Positions 32,628 through 43,871 of a stretch of 64,000 bases of DNA are shown one piece after another. This DNA comes from Isoetes taiwanensis (lineage: Eukaryota > Streptophyta > Lycopodiopsida > Isoetales > Isoetaceae): positions 7,406,618 to 7,470,617 of the forward strand of contig JAJEKV010000056.1 of the NCBI GenBank assembly GCA_021234155.1. The letters are read 5' to 3'. A program made the position numbers and the translations under genes. Below the pieces are notes generated by a model. The model ran no database searches, was not told where the DNA came from, and saw only the letters and a list, made by a program, of their open reading frames with translations. Numbering within the stretch: the first letter of the stretch is position 1; each line of letters opens with the position of its first letter.

Positions 32628-34017
32628 AAAGGGACATTCTGGAAGATTCCTGTTTCATGCTGTTGTAGGCGAACTCGACCAGATAAATATAGTCAGCCCA
32701 TTGTGATTGCTTACTCCACACATAACTTCTTAGCATATCCTCTATAATGCGATTGGTACGCTCTGTCTGAACATCTGTTTGAGGATGATATGTCGTACTC
32801 ATAGCAAGCTTGGTCTGGATGGTGGCAAAGAAATCTTTCCAGAATGCACTTACGAATTTGGGATCCCTGTCGGATATAATAACTCGTGGCATTCCGTGTA
32901 ATCTGAAGATCTCCTTGGCAAATAGCAGAGCAGTATCGAAGGCTGTATCCGTGGTACGACATGGCAAGAAATGAGCCATTTTCGATAATTTGTCGACCAC
33001 TACCATTAATGCATCATATCCACGGAGAGTACGTGGAAGGCCTACGATGAAATCCATAGTTATCGCTTCCCATTTAGCTTTGGGCACATCCAGAGGTTGC
33101 AACTCGCCTGGAATCCTTAACTGCTCAGCTTTGGTTTGCTGACACACCTGACACTGCTTAATATACCTGGCAATGTCCTTTTTCATCGAAGGCCAGAAAT
33201 AGCTGGAGCGAATCTTAAAGTAGGTCTTCATAAAACCTGCATGCCCAGCTATAGGGCTGTTGTGTGTGTCATGGAGAATAAGCTTACGTACTCCTGAAGT
33301 CTCAGGTACACACAACTTATCCTTGTAATATAACAAGCTGCCTTCTTTCTTATACGAACGGAAAGCTTCACGCTCCTTATCTGTGCGAGCTTCCTTAGCC
33401 AAACTATCCCAAACTTCACAAAACTCAGGATCCGTGGCCAAGGTCTGTTCTATCTGTTTGCCAAACTCACTGGTGAGTGTAGAAATTGCATTATAATGGG
33501 TTCGCGTTACCAAGGGATGGCGTGACAACGCATCCGCAACTACATTGTGCTTGCCAGGCTTATACATGATCTCAAAATCATATTCCTCCAAAAATTCCAT
33601 CCATCGTCTTTGACGGAGGTTGAGATTCGGCTGGGTGGATAAGTAACGGAGACTTTGATGATCCGTATCCAACTGGAATCTTCTACCAAGAAGGTAGTGT
33701 CTCCAAATCCACAAGGCACGGACAACTGCTAACAATTCCTGATCATGGGTAGGGTATCGATGCTCTGTCTCGTTCATTTTCTTTGAATCATAGGCAATAA
33801 CCCTCCCCTCCTGCATTAGGACTCCACCGGTGGCAATCTTACTGGCATCCGTTGCCACTAGTTTATCCTTCTCAGGATTGGGCAATGTGAGAACTGGTGC
33901 TGACGTTAAGGCATCTTTAAGCTGCTGGAAACTCCCCTGAACTTTTGCCTTCCAGTGTTCCATCCAATCCTTGACTTTCTCATGCTTTGTAAGATTTGTA
34001 AGAGGTGATGCATGCAA
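32593..34017 (-). pseudogene. Ty3 RNase H and integrase
   Basis: RNase H: VLTLPNPEKDKLVATDASKI, YPTHDQELLAVVRAL, FQLDTDHQSLRYL, and KHNVVADALSRHP at its end. Integrase: zinc-binding HHCC (HNSPIAGHAGF ... CQVCQQTK), then the core with TMDFIVGLPRT, VIISDRDPKFVSAFWKDFF and a STTYHPQTDVQTERTNRIIE box carrying the catalytic Glu. The catalytic D-D-E set is visible. Both ends of this ORF are frameshifts relative to the neighbouring pol pieces. Confidence 0.92.
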
Positions 34018-34110
34018 AGTCCTTTACAAATTTTCGATAATATCCTGCTAATCCCAAGAAACTTCGGACCTCGGAAACATTTCCTGGAATAGGCCATTCC
34101 GCTACAGCCT

Positions 34111-35028
34111 CTATCTTTGCCGGATCTGTAGCAATTCCCTCTGCCGAAATGACATGGCCCAAATAATCGACCTTCGGAGTGGCAAACTTGCACTTAGAGA
34201 ACTTGGCAAAAAGCTGATGAGTCTTAGCTTTTGTAGGGTCAATCTAAGATGCTTCTCATGCTCTTCCAGAGTTTTACTGTAGATGAGAATGTCGTCAAAG
34301 AAAATAACAACAAAATCATCCAAGTATTGTCGGAAGACATCATTCATCAATCGCATGAAAGTTGCGGGGGTATTAGTTAATCCAAAAGGCATAACAGTAA
34401 ACTCATAATGCCCATATCTAGTGCGAAAAGCAGATTTATGGATGTCCTCCTCTTTAATCCTTATCTGATGGTATTTGGAGCCTAGATCAATCTTTGAGAA
34501 ATACTTGGCCCCTTGCAACTGGTCCATTAGATCATCTGCTCTAGGCAAAGCATAGCGATTCTTGATGGTATGCTTGTTGAGTTGCCGATAATCAATACAC
34601 ATCCTCAAGGAGCCATCTTTTTTCTTAAAAAAAAGAATAGGAGCGCCAAAAGGCGAAACACTAGGTCGAATGAAACCTAGGTTTAGTAACTCCTGAAGTT
34701 GCTTCTTAAGTTCTGCCAACTCTGGGGGACTGATACGGTACGGGGCCTTGCTAGTAGGTTTAGTACCTGGTTCCAAAGCTATCTCACATTCCACCCCTCT
34801 AAAAGGAGGAAGCTTCTGGATCTCATCTGGAAAAAGATCACCAAATTCTCGGAGAAGATTAGCAATCCCTTCTGGCAAGGTATCGATTACTTGCTTCTGT
34901 TTAGCATCTGACTCAATGGAGGCAAGTGTAATGACGCAGAGGAGCTTTTCCTTGCGTATAGCTTTATCTAACTGCCTGATGGACATAGACTGCATAATAG
35001 GATTGAATGGTTCACCTTTTATAGTCAT
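34111..35028 (-). pseudogene. Ty3 reverse transcriptase
   Basis: [78 protein letters not shown] and the catalytic [13 protein letters not shown] are all present in order. A base is missing at the protease/RT joint (near 35065) and another near 34240, beyond which [20 protein letters not shown] follows in a different frame. Confidence 0.93.
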
Positions 35029-35520
35029 GCGGGCTCCATTGGCTGCGTTGAATAACTTCCCGTTTCTCGCAGTCTATGTTGGCCTTTGCAGATGCCAAGA
35101 ATTCCATACCAACAATGAGGTCGTATTTGCCAATATCCATTAACTCGGCACCCAAAGCAACTGGTGCACCTGGCAACTGCATCTTGAGATTGATGCGACG
35201 GCCATGAGTATGTCTGACCTTACCACTGGCTAAAGTGACAGGCCTCGGTTGGGACCTCAAGGTTTCAAGCTGTAAGACCTGGGCCATTCTAGGAGAAGCA
35301 AAATTATGTGTACTTCCCGTATCCATAAGAATTACAAAAGGCTTACTGTCTACTTGACCTATAGTGGAAATGACAGCAGGCTGACTTTCAGCATTGCCGG
35401 TTTCTATAGCTGCAAGGATATGAGACGCACCGTGAATATATTCGGGAGCCTCCTCCTCGACAGGTAGTGTTGACTCAAGATCGTCCAATCGAGGTCGACC
35501 ATGGCCAGCTGGGCAGTCTG
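35012..35520 (-). pseudogene. Ty3 aspartic protease
   Basis: PFVILMDTGSTHNFASPRMA holds the D-T-G-S catalytic motif of retroelement proteases, and later [20 protein letters not shown] is the typical second half. The frame differs from gag, so either a gag-pol frameshift is used or a base has been lost near 35510. Confidence 0.88.
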
Positions 35521-36708
35521 CGTAACATAAGGACAATTCTGCATGAAGTGCCCGGGCCGCATACACCTGTAGCATGCCTTATCTCGGCGGAGCTGTTCTC
35601 GAGCCTCTTTGGGAATAGACTGTAAGAGGTTCCGAACTTCCTTACCGACACTGTTCGGTTTATCGGCCGTGTTGAAGGTGACTTTCTTTTCCTGGCGGCC
35701 GTAAGAGTTCTGCTGGGAGGGCCCCGGACTTGGGGAGCGGGGTTTGTAAGGTGTGGACGGCCGTGGCTGCAAATAAGGAGCAGGACGCAGATACTGGTTC
35801 CTTGGCGTGTCCTCTTCGAGGCTCAATGCCTTAGCCTCAGCCTCTGCAATGGATTTCGGGTCTATGGCTTTAACCATTCGTTTAATTGATGGGGCCAACC
35901 CTTCAATGTAGCCCTCCACCGCCCTCTTTTCATTCATACCTGGTACATACAGCCTCAAGCGCATAAATTCATCAGTGTAGGCCTGAACCGACATACCCTT
36001 CTGCTCTAACCTGTAGAAGGTCTGAACTTGTTGGCATTTGTGCGCACGAGGCACATAATGCGACTTAAAAGCTTTGGCAAACTTTTTGAACTGACACCTG
36101 CTTCTGTCCAGATGCTTGGCTCTGGCATAGCCCTTCCACCAAATACGGGCAGCTCCTGTAAGGTTTGTGGTGGCAATCTTTCCTGTATCCTTTTCTGTCA
36201 TGCCATAGGATTTCCCAAACTCCTTCATTTCGTCCAACCAGGACTCTACATTCAGTCCGCCTCTAGATTTCCCATCAAACTGGGCCAGTTTCCTATTTTT
36301 CCAAATACTGGTTATGGCCGTGTCAACTGTTTTACGGTACTCCTTGTCCCGGCGTTTTGCATGGTCACCAGATGTTACCGACGACTCAGAGGACACAGAA
36401 GTGGCTGATTGTGAGGAGGTGGCACTATCCCTAGAGGAACTCCGACGACGTTTAGAATGGGGCCTCCTCTGTGCAGGTACAGGGCTGGTCTCAGGTACAG
36501 CTGGCTGTTGTGGAGGTGGGCTTGGGGGTAGCGGAGGTAACTCCGGTCCGTCTTCTTGTATATGCTGTGGTGGATTGGCGTGCAACACATAAGCTTGTAA
36601 CTCACCTAGTTGTCTCTTCATTAACATAAGTTCCTGTTCAGGTGTTAGTCTACTGGCATTTGAGGGTGTCTGCCAGGCGGCGTTGCGTTCACCGTCTATA
36701 TCGAGCAT
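35404..36708 (-). CDS. Ty3 gag with CCHC zinc knuckle
   Basis: 434 codons from a good ATG. A Pro/Ser-rich N-terminus precedes the capsid-like retrotrans_gag core (ARIWWKGYARAKHLD, YVPRAHKCQQVQTFYRLEQK, MSVQAYTDEFMRLR), then a linker and one zinc knuckle, CYRCMRPGHFMQNC, near residue 397. After the knuckle the frame leaves the conserved path and soon stops, while protease continues in another frame. Gag forms the cytoplasmic particle in which reverse transcription occurs. Confidence 0.92.
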   Translation of the reverse strand: MLDIDGERNAAWQTPSNASRLTPEQELMLMKRQLGELQAYVLHANPPQHIQEDGPELPPLPPSPPPQQPAVPETSPVPAQRRPHSKRRRSSSRDSATSSQSATSVSSESSVTSGDHAKRRDKEYRKTVDTAITSIWKNRKLAQFDGKSRGGLNVESWLDEMKEFGKSYGMTEKDTGKIATTNLTGAARIWWKGYARAKHLDRSRCQFKKFAKAFKSHYVPRAHKCQQVQTFYRLEQKGMSVQAYTDEFMRLRLYVPGMNEKRAVEGYIEGLAPSIKRMVKAIDPKSIAEAEAKALSLEEDTPRNQYLRPAPYLQPRPSTPYKPRSPSPGPSQQNSYGRQEKKVTFNTADKPNSVGKEVRNLLQSIPKEAREQLRRDKACYRCMRPGHFMQNCPYVTQTAQLAMVDLDWTILSQHYLSRRRLPNIFTVRLISLQL

Positions 36709-36966
36709 AAAAAGGTATAAGCAGAATTATAGTGACATAAAGTCGCACAAAAATACCATTTTGGATAGGTTAGAGAGAGAGAGAGAATACAAAAAAAAAG
36801 TACAATGGCAAAGATCCTTATTACAGGTGGAAACAGCATTACATTAATGTTGAGTACATTGATAGTGACAGAAGTTAATACAAAGACATAATACAAGAAC
36901 AGGTATTATACATTGCACATTTGAAGTTCAACTCACATCAAAAGAACAAAACTGAGGGGACCGGGC

Positions 36967-37458
36967 CTAGGGGTTCGCAAATGGGTACAAGATTGAATAG
37001 CGAACACTTTCACGTACAGCCCTAACGAGCTTGTAACGTGCCCAGGCCTGGACGATGACAGGTTGGTAATCCAGCGTTGGGCTAATGATAAGGAGATTAA
37101 AGAGCCTCCTTAATGCGTAGAAGATCTGCCACAAGTGATCGTTGGCATCCTCGAAAGCTTCGTGCCTTGACATATTCCAATAGTCCCATGTGCGGCGAAG
37201 AGTTTGCTTCAGGTCCTCGAAGGCCCGTTCTCTGAGAATGTTAATTACCTCCATCCCCTTGACTGGATCATAGGGCTCCCCTGGTGGTGCGAGTTCCCCT
37301 ACCTCATAACCTTCGTCCCATTCTGGGTACTCCCCGTACCTTTGGCCGTAATCCTGGTCGGGCGGCCCTGGATCATCCCTCCTTATCTGATTAGTAATTC
37401 TCTCTTCATATTCTTCGAGTGCCTCGTCTGCAAGGCGATAGAAATGAATATGGAACAT
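36967..37458 (-). CDS. Ty3 accessory ORF 3 (163 aa, unknown)
   Basis: ATG start, MFHIHFYRLADEALEEYEER, an acidic/proline middle (DPGPPDQDYGQRYGEYPEWD) and a helical basic C-terminus (QAWARYKLVRAVRESVRYSI). No family recognised. It lies directly ahead of gag on the same strand, with about 260 bp between. Confidence 0.55.
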   Translation of the reverse strand: MFHIHFYRLADEALEEYEERITNQIRRDDPGPPDQDYGQRYGEYPEWDEGYEVGELAPPGEPYDPVKGMEVINILRERAFEDLKQTLRRTWDYWNMSRHEAFEDANDHLWQIFYALRRLFNLLIISPTLDYQPVIVQAWARYKLVRAVRESVRYSILYPFANP

Positions 37459-37655
37459 TGAACAATTTTGTTATACTCTAAACTCCAATAGATAGAAGAA
37501 CGCATCATGGAAGAGAACAATTTTTTAATTGTATTCATTGATACAATAGTCATAATTGATACGAAGATAATACGTCATAACTATAAAATGGCTAAAGAAA
37601 ATGCCAAACCAAAATTTTACAACTATACGCAATACAAAATGCGTAATACAATTAT

Positions 37656-39055
37656 CTAAGAACTAGGTCCCCCCTCTTCATTCGTAGGGCGAGGAGGTGG
37701 TGGCGGCGGCCGGTGTCGTAGCAGAGTCACCCCTGGGTCTACTGTGGCAGCCGCAATGGAGGCAACCTCTGGTGGATAGGCAAAAGCCAATGGGGCCGCC
37801 ATAAGGAGTTTCATACTCATCCAGGGAGCAATGTCTTGGCCCAAGGCTGTCAGGGCAAGATCCCGTCGTACGAGTACATAAGTAAACGTACGATAGGGAA
37901 GCTTCTTGTGCCCGGCCAATGTGGAAAGAGCACGGAGGGTCCACCATGAAGCTTCGGCCTCCGGCCCTAAGTCTCGGGCTATAAAAAGAACTTGCCCCTG
38001 CCGAAAAGCTGATAGGAAGAAGCGAGTAAGGTGGTTCCCCAATACCTTCCCTTGCGGGGTCTCCGACGTGGCCACCTCCTTGTCTAAGTCCATAGGGACT
38101 TCTTCTTCCTTGAGTTCTTGGTGCTCTTCCTTCAAATGAGCAGGATTATGATATAGATCCTCTCCCTCCTCATCCGAACTGGAGGGAATCTCGACCATAT
38201 TAATATTTGGGACATGATGTCCCATAGCTGTAAAGGCATCCGGTGAAGGCTGAGAGGGCGGATCCTGCATCACTAGTTCCCAAAGCCGTAGCAAAGTTTC
38301 AGCTGGCTCTAAGGTCTCCTGGTGGAACTGGAGCAACTGCTGTACCTCCTGGGGAAGGTCAATAGGAGTGAAGTCGATGAAGTCATCCATACAGTACTCC
38401 GCTAACTCATAGAGTACATGGTCCTTACGCCGGCGCTTAAACCCGGCCACCAGGTGATAAGTCCAGATGATATCATCTAAGAGAAGATATTCTTGCCCTT
38501 GGTGATACACAACCGGAAGGGCGTCAAGCCCGGACAAGCGTGCAGCTTGTTCCCGACGTGGTGGCATCTCCTCTGCCAACTGCTTCCAACGGGCGAAGTC
38601 ACCCATGCCTATATGCTCCTCTTCTTCTTCCTCGGAAGGCTCACGAAGTTTGCCTTTCTCTGCCGGCAAAGTCTCATCCTCAACGTACTGATCCATGAGG
38701 ATGGCTAGGGCAAAGGCAACCTCAAGATATTGTCGCCCCTGATGCTGCACAACGGGCAGGTGCTTGCCCCATCTAAGATTTCCTTTCACACATCATACGC
38801 GTGGGTGTCACCCCCTAGCATATCCCGGACCACATCCCGTTCTAGATACAACTGGGGAGGATCCCCAAGAGGAATACACAAAGGAAGCATCTCCTCTGTA
38901 TAAAACTCTAAGAATCCGGCATAATCTGGGTGCCGCTGCATATTAGTGATGAGATCAAGGCGCTGACATAGCAAGGGCCGTAACTGGTCGAAGGGCACTT
39001 GCAGATCCCAATGCTCTCCATCTTGGTACCATGCAAGTAGGTCGGTGGCAGCCAT
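37656..39055 (-). CDS. Ty3 accessory ORF 2 with internal repeats (one frameshift)
   Basis: An 89-codon part from the ATG at 39055 and a 377-codon part overlap at 38786-38789 and read as one protein if a single base is restored. Three related segments recur: LCIPLGDPPQLYLERDVVRD, LPVVQHQGRQYLEVAFALAI and LPVVYHQGQEYLLLDDIIWT, each a short strand, H/D-x-G/P and Y-L followed by a helix. A Ser/Glu-rich acidic stretch (SSSDEEGEDLYHNPAH) and a Pro-rich C-terminus follow. I do not recognise the family. The repeats suggest a binding scaffold. Confidence 0.5.
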
Positions 39056-39245
39056 GGCGCTGGAAGGGAGGAGGAAGGAAGAAAAACAGATATAACAAAT
39101 GAACTGAAACTTTAAAGATCCTTTTTAACCCTTTTTATTTATGCTGATGTCAGCAATTTCGTACTTAATACAAGATAAAAGGTAAGTTTTTTTTTTATTA
39201 AATATCAAAAAAAGTATTTACAATGCAAATATCCGACAAAATTTG

Positions 39246-39653
39246 CTAAGGATGCTCTCCCCGAATCCTGCGGGCGAGGGCTAAATCCTTTGGCATTATG
39301 GTGACCCTCTTTGCGTGAATCGCGCAAAGATTGGCATCACCAAAGAGTGCCACCAGATAGGCTTCCGCAGCCTCTTGAAGCGCCAAAATGGCAAAAGTCT
39401 GGAAGCGGAAGTCGGTTTTGAACTCTTGGGCGATCTCCCGAACCAACCTCTGAAAGGGGAGCTTCCGTATCAGAAGTTGGGTGGACTTCTGAAACTTACG
39501 GATCTCCCGTAAGGCGACGGTGCCGGGTCGGTACCGGTGGGGTTTCCTTTGTGGAGCAGGGTTGGGAGGCGGCCCCCTTTGCGCAGGTACAGTCTTGGCC
39601 CCAACAACTGGTCGGGACGCATCCACCCGCTCCTGCCTCCGACTGGAGCTCAC
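39246..39653 (-). CDS. Histone H3 fold carried by the Ty3 element
   Basis: From about 39545 down, the translation is an almost complete H3 globular domain: [80 protein letters not shown], then GEHP and stop. The alphaN, alpha1, alpha2 and alpha3 helices are all there, and loop 1 has canonical H3 length (no CENH3-type insertion). The N-terminal part ([20 protein letters not shown]) is not an H3 tail: ARTK and the K9/K27 motifs are missing. There is no ATG in this frame ahead of the core (GTG at 39653 follows a stop at about 39690), so it was most likely the C-terminal part of the preceding 329-codon ORF, now one base out of frame. Intronless. Confidence 0.9.
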   Translation of the reverse strand: MSSSRRQERVDASRPVVGAKTVPAQRGPPPNPAPQRKPHRYRPGTVALREIRKFQKSTQLLIRKLPFQRLVREIAQEFKTDFRFQTFAILALQEAAEAYLVALFGDANLCAIHAKRVTIMPKDLALARRIRGEHP

Positions 39654-40485
39654 ATTCTTTCCAAAAAGCCCCGACAGTCCTCAATTTTTCCTTGTACTGA
39701 CTGCCGGACTTTCGGGCCACGGATTTCCTCCGGTGCTTCACAGTCGTATGCTCTGTTGGGGTTGGGCCCTGCCCACTCCCTGATCCCCCCTCCTCCTGTT
39801 GATCCGGCTGCTCTTGCCGAGCCTTCTCCTCCTTTTCCCTTTGGATCCTCTCCTGCTCTTCCTTGAACTCCTGAGCTCTCCTAAGGTCTTCCTCAACCTC
39901 CCTGTACCGACGCTCTACAATGCGGCAGAGGAGCTCAGCATGGTACCGATCGGGCCGTTGGCCCATATCTATCTGAATCGTTATTAAGTAATCTATGCTG
40001 ATATCAGGGATCTCCCCCCATATGAAGCTGTGGGAATCCTCATCCCATCGGTATGGGGGAATCTCGATCGCCCTGCCATCTATGACGGCGACTCCATCCC
40101 CGAGGTACCGGTACTCCCTACCTCGAGCCGCCGTATCGGCTCGTTCTATCTCTCGGCGGTCATCCTCCCTGGCCAAGTTTATGATTCGGTCGGCCTCTTT
40201 CCTTATGTCCTCCTCTTCGGTGTGGCCTTCACATTCGGGAGGATAAAACTTTATTAACATCATGACCAAGTCAGGTTGCTCGGCCATGGTGTAAGGAAGC
40301 TGGCGGAGGTTCAGTCGGATCAAAAACGGCTCCGAGAAATGGTAGATGGGATAGGGAATCCTATCATTGTTTTCGAACCGGTTTACCAACTCGTCCAAAA
40401 GTATGTCGATGAAGGCCGGGTCAGTAGCCATATGCCGGGCGATCAAGGCATAAATCTCGGCTATATTAAGGGTAGTTGGGTCCAC
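39496..40485 (-). CDS. Ty3 accessory ORF 1: N-terminal extension of the H3-fold protein
   Basis: 329 codons on the reading given. The GTG at 40485 is only nominal; the first in-frame ATG is near 40431 ([10 protein letters not shown]). It is helical and acidic, with [20 protein letters not shown] and a charged coiled-coil ([20 protein letters not shown]), then Gly/Ser and a basic stretch, [18 protein letters not shown]. The last about 50 codons are probably out-of-frame reading, since the H3 core begins in the next frame at the same place. Restoring one base near 39655-39670 would give a protein of about 400 residues ending in the H3 fold. The function of the N-terminal part is unknown. Confidence 0.6.
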   Translation of the reverse strand: MDPTTLNIAEIYALIARHMATDPAFIDILLDELVNRFENNDRIPYPIYHFSEPFLIRLNLRQLPYTMAEQPDLVMMLIKFYPPECEGHTEEEDIRKEADRIINLAREDDRREIERADTAARGREYRYLGDGVAVIDGRAIEIPPYRWDEDSHSFIWGEIPDISIDYLITIQIDMGQRPDRYHAELLCRIVERRYREVEEDLRRAQEFKEEQERIQREKEEKARQEQPDQQEEGGSGSGQGPTPTEHTTVKHRRKSVARKSGSQYKEKLRTVGAFWKECELQSEAGAGGCVPTSCWGQDCTCAKGAASQPCSTKETPPVPTRHRRLTGDP

Positions 40486-40784
40486 AGTACTCTTGGTGTT
40501 GGCTATGGCTATGGCGCTGAGGTCTAGGCGAACAGGCGGTAGGGCGCTTGCGGCTAGGGAAGCGGTATTGAAGGCGCTAGGGTTAGCGAAGAACTAGGGC
40601 GAAGAAACAAGGTCAGGTCTGGCGGCTATGGCGGGCGTCGGATCCGGCGGGCGGAGGCGCTGAAGGCAAGGCGGAGATAATAACTTTAACGACCGGCTAA
40701 CTTTTAAAATTTTAAAAAAATTTCTTATTACTTTTTATTTTTTTATTATAAAATATTTATACGACGGGAATACGCGGAAAAATA

Positions 40785-40980
40785 CGGTCGGGCGCCGACG
40801 GCATTCTACGCGCTCCCACCGCGACTGGGGGTCGACGAAAAGCAAGCGGCGCCCGGGTTGACTTTCGGGCCCGGGTTAACTCGCGACGGTACGGTCGGGC
40901 GCCGACAGCATTTTAGGCTCTCCCACCGCGACTGCAAGGCGACAAAATTCAAGCGGCGCCCGAGTTGACTTTCGGGCCCT
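40785..40980. repeat. Tandem duplication in the Ty3 leader (period 107 bp)
   Basis: Two GC-rich units start CGGTCGGGCGCCGAC at 40785 and 40892 and share CTCCCACCGCGACTG, AAGCGGCGCCCG and GTTGACTTTCGGGCCC. They lie between the 5' LTR and the first accessory ORF, where packaging or translational signals would sit. Confidence 0.85.
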
Positions 40981-41271
40981 CTCCTGACCATTTTTCCGCC
41001 AGCGATGACTGTCCTAAGGTATTTGGGGTACGCCCGATCCAATGGAACCACTTTCTCCTTCATCTGAACTACCTACAAAAATTTATAATCCCTCCAAACT
41101 TGGGGTCTCCAGTTGCCCTAAACTTATTAAGACTTACACCCTACTACATCAACCTAGCACAGGACCAAACATCAAAGAGCTAAACAATCACTCTAGGTTA
41201 ACTACTACCTAACTACCGAACTAACGAGTTAGGGTTTGGTCAGTGCTATGATTTCGAGCAATCGAAATCAC

Positions 41272-41284
41272 GGCTCTGATACCA
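41272..41284 (-). other. Primer-binding site of the Ty3 element
   Basis: On the minus strand TGGTATCAGAGCC lies one base inside the 5' LTR, complementary to initiator tRNA-Met. Confidence 0.9.
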
Positions 41285-41285
41285 C

Positions 41286-42900
41286 TGTGACGCTCCCTGA
41301 ATATATACGACCCCCGGTCGTATACATACGGGGACTTTTCCCTCCCATGGCAACCATCTCACCATGAGCAGGGCCCTCCGTCTGACCCGGGCCATCTACG
41401 TAGAGATGCTCGAGTGAAGGACACGGAGGTGTCATTCGGCCCACGCCTTCGATGGGCTCCTACGGTGCGGAAGCATGAATACAAGGGTTAGCACAAAGCA
41501 TAAATCATATATAAATAACCACCACGAAGGGTGGCGCATCCATCCAATTACCAACGGCAAAGAATATGCATCTAAACCTAAGAAAACACCCCAAACCCCA
41601 GGTTCTACCCGGTTCAGACGCCTGTGAGGATGGACTGACGGCTCGGTCTTAAGAGATCAGCAGACAGAGGTATAACCTGGCATTGGCTGGCAAAGAACAT
41701 CGGCTAGGGTTGTCCACTCCATCCGTCCCTCCTGTGCACACTTTGCAGATGGGTCGATCCACGCTATGGCTTCGCTATAGCCTTCCGGAGACGCAGACTC
41801 AAGGTATCACCCTTTTGAGCCTACTCCAGGGTTCATGACGCCCCGGTCCGATGAGGCAGGTCAGGGAAGCGTCCCCTTCCAGGATCACAGTGGTTCCATG
41901 GGTGAGCTAGAGAATACGTGCCGCATCAGCGACCCCCGCATCCGTACCCAACTTACTCACCCTAAATCTACTCAAAGTGCAAGATGCTCCGTACGGATCA
42001 CACCTCTACACCCAGGGAGTGTCAGACTCATACCCGGCCCTCTACGTGACCGGCTATCAGGCCTAGCCCACTGTAGGAGTCTCATGAGCCTTTTATGTTC
42101 GTGCAAGACCCCACCCCCACTTCACCACTGCGTCCCTTCTCTGGTGCTAAGCCAGACCATAGCGTCTACGATCCGGTGGTCTCTTGCACACATGCCGCAA
42201 CTAATGGGAATATTACAGGGCCCTATCTAGGAACATACTATCATACATGAGCTCAGCGGTCTCTACCCCCCTTTAAACCCCTGTTTAATGGAAGCTACCG
42301 AAATACTTCATAGATACACCGATCATTCCTTAACAGAGCACCATTCATAATTGAAATGTAATCCTACTTACCACAGAAGGGTTAATCTCAATAAAGGCAA
42401 TCAGAAAAGAGTACTGAAGTACTATCCTACAATTCACAAGCTAAACTACTACTAACCCGTGTTTCGGCTGGAACCATTATCGTGGGGTGCTTCCATATTG
42501 CTGTAAGTAGGGTGGCAACGACAGCTAGTGGGTGTTCAGCGATTTGGGGGAGTCAGCAACAGTCTTTGGGCGCTCAACTGCTCCTTGGGCGCTCTGCTGG
42601 ATCGATTATGGTTGATATGGAGGTGGTGATCCACCTTGATGGCTCCAATTAGCATTCACCATGCTGGCCAATCGAGTTTGGCCAGGTGGCGCCTTCCCAA
42701 ACCATAATTAACTTAATTATCCTTCTTAAATATTAATTCCTTAATTATAGGTTATTATCCTTAATGATTAAATTAGTATAGCTAATTTAATCCCTTTTAG
42801 GTCACCCCCCCAGGTTACCATACCCCATGGTGGCGTATCTATACTGGGTGACGTGTCAATGTATTTATACGCATACCGTATAAATACTTGGAACGTCACA
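41286..42900 (-). repeat. 5' LTR of the Ty3 element
   Basis: Same length and termini as 29739-31353, with scattered substitutions and homopolymer-length differences (most concentrated near 42480-42600). Target duplication GGCTT follows at 42901. Confidence 0.95.
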
Positions 42901-43540
42901 GGCTTCGAGATAAGTTGCTCCATTCTAAAGTTTCTATACTTTCGTGGCAGGTTATCCACAGTGCGTAGTGTTAATGCCTTCCGACATTGCTCTGATCTTC
43001 GTATATCTACAGTATGTCCGCTTCATCCTTCAGATGTTGAGACCCTCCGTGTCCAGAGGTTCAGCCGGCATGATCCTGGCTACAAATTTATTTAATAGCA
43101 CACTGGACTGCCACCAATGCATCCTCTTGCGCTCTTACCCCAATGCAGGGCCCTTAGCTAGACAGAGGGCATTCCATCTTGGTCCTGATTGGCTCTTGTG
43201 GTCGATATAGAAGTGTTGCAGACGTCATGCTTTCCAGGGCTTCTATTCATCTGCTCCCAGTGTTATTGTTGTGGTCTAGGCTAAGATACTAATGGCTTAC
43301 AAGTGTTTCTCTCTTGAAAGCATGGTTTCATTAATTAGAGAAATTTCGTTTTCTCGTTTGACAACGAAATAGGTCGTGGTCACCCCGGGGATGGTAAGAA
43401 ATGATTCCTCTCAACCAAAACAAAGCGTCAATAATCCTAAGTTCAGCTTGAAAAAATAACATGCGCCATAATTTGACACCAGGCCTGTAGCCCAAAGCTG
43501 TCATGACAGTAACCGAGGGGTTTGAGCAGCATCACGAGTG
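42901..43540. other. Interval between the Ty3 element and element C
   Basis: Continues the host sequence interrupted at 29733. No gene recognised. Confidence 0.4.
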
Positions 43541-43871
43541 GTCGTAAGGATCGCCATTGCGATTCTTGCGAGAACAAGTGAAGGCAGAATACAAGAAGCA
43601 CATTGTGTGCTTCGTGGTCAAGTTACTATCTGGGGGATGTATAAGTGGTGTACAGAATCGCCACCGCGATCTTTCAGACTACTTTGTTTATCCAATTCAA
43701 AGTTGAGATAACACAAAAGCATAGTGAACAAAAGTATAACACATAGTGAACTCAAAAAGCATAACTCATATTGAACACCGAAAACAAAGAAAATTTAAAC
43801 ACAATGTTATAACAAAAACTTTGTACAAAATGCCCAAAGACAATGGCGAAGGCTATATCACTCGAAGTCTC

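Larger units (their letters stand above)
29739..42900 (-). mobile_element. 13.2-kb Ty3 chromodomain-type LTR retrotransposon with accessory ORFs
   Basis: LTRs of 1,615 bp (29739-31353 and 41286-42900) run TGTGACGC to CGTCACA and are flanked by the perfect target duplication GGCTT (29734-29738 and 42901-42905). The minus-strand order is 5' LTR, tRNA-Met primer site, three accessory ORF blocks (40485-36967), gag, protease, RT, RNase H, integrase, chromodomain-like end, polypurine tract, 3' LTR. Extra ORFs ahead of gag are rare but known (Ogre/Grande types); a histone-fold ORF is not something I know of. Single-base frameshifts separate the pol domains, and the LTRs differ by many small substitutions and homopolymer indels, so this copy is moderately young but not functional as read. 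Confidence 0.95.

Noticed and set aside
39246-39653. The Ty3 histone as a CENH3 (centromeric H3)
   Set aside because: Loop 1 has canonical H3 length and the alpha2 and C-terminal residues are closer to H3; only the unusual N-terminus resembles the CENH3 situation.
42860-42890. GTATTTATA/TATAAATAC hairpin as an independent MITE
   Set aside because: It lies inside both LTRs of the Ty3 element at the same position and is part of the LTR.
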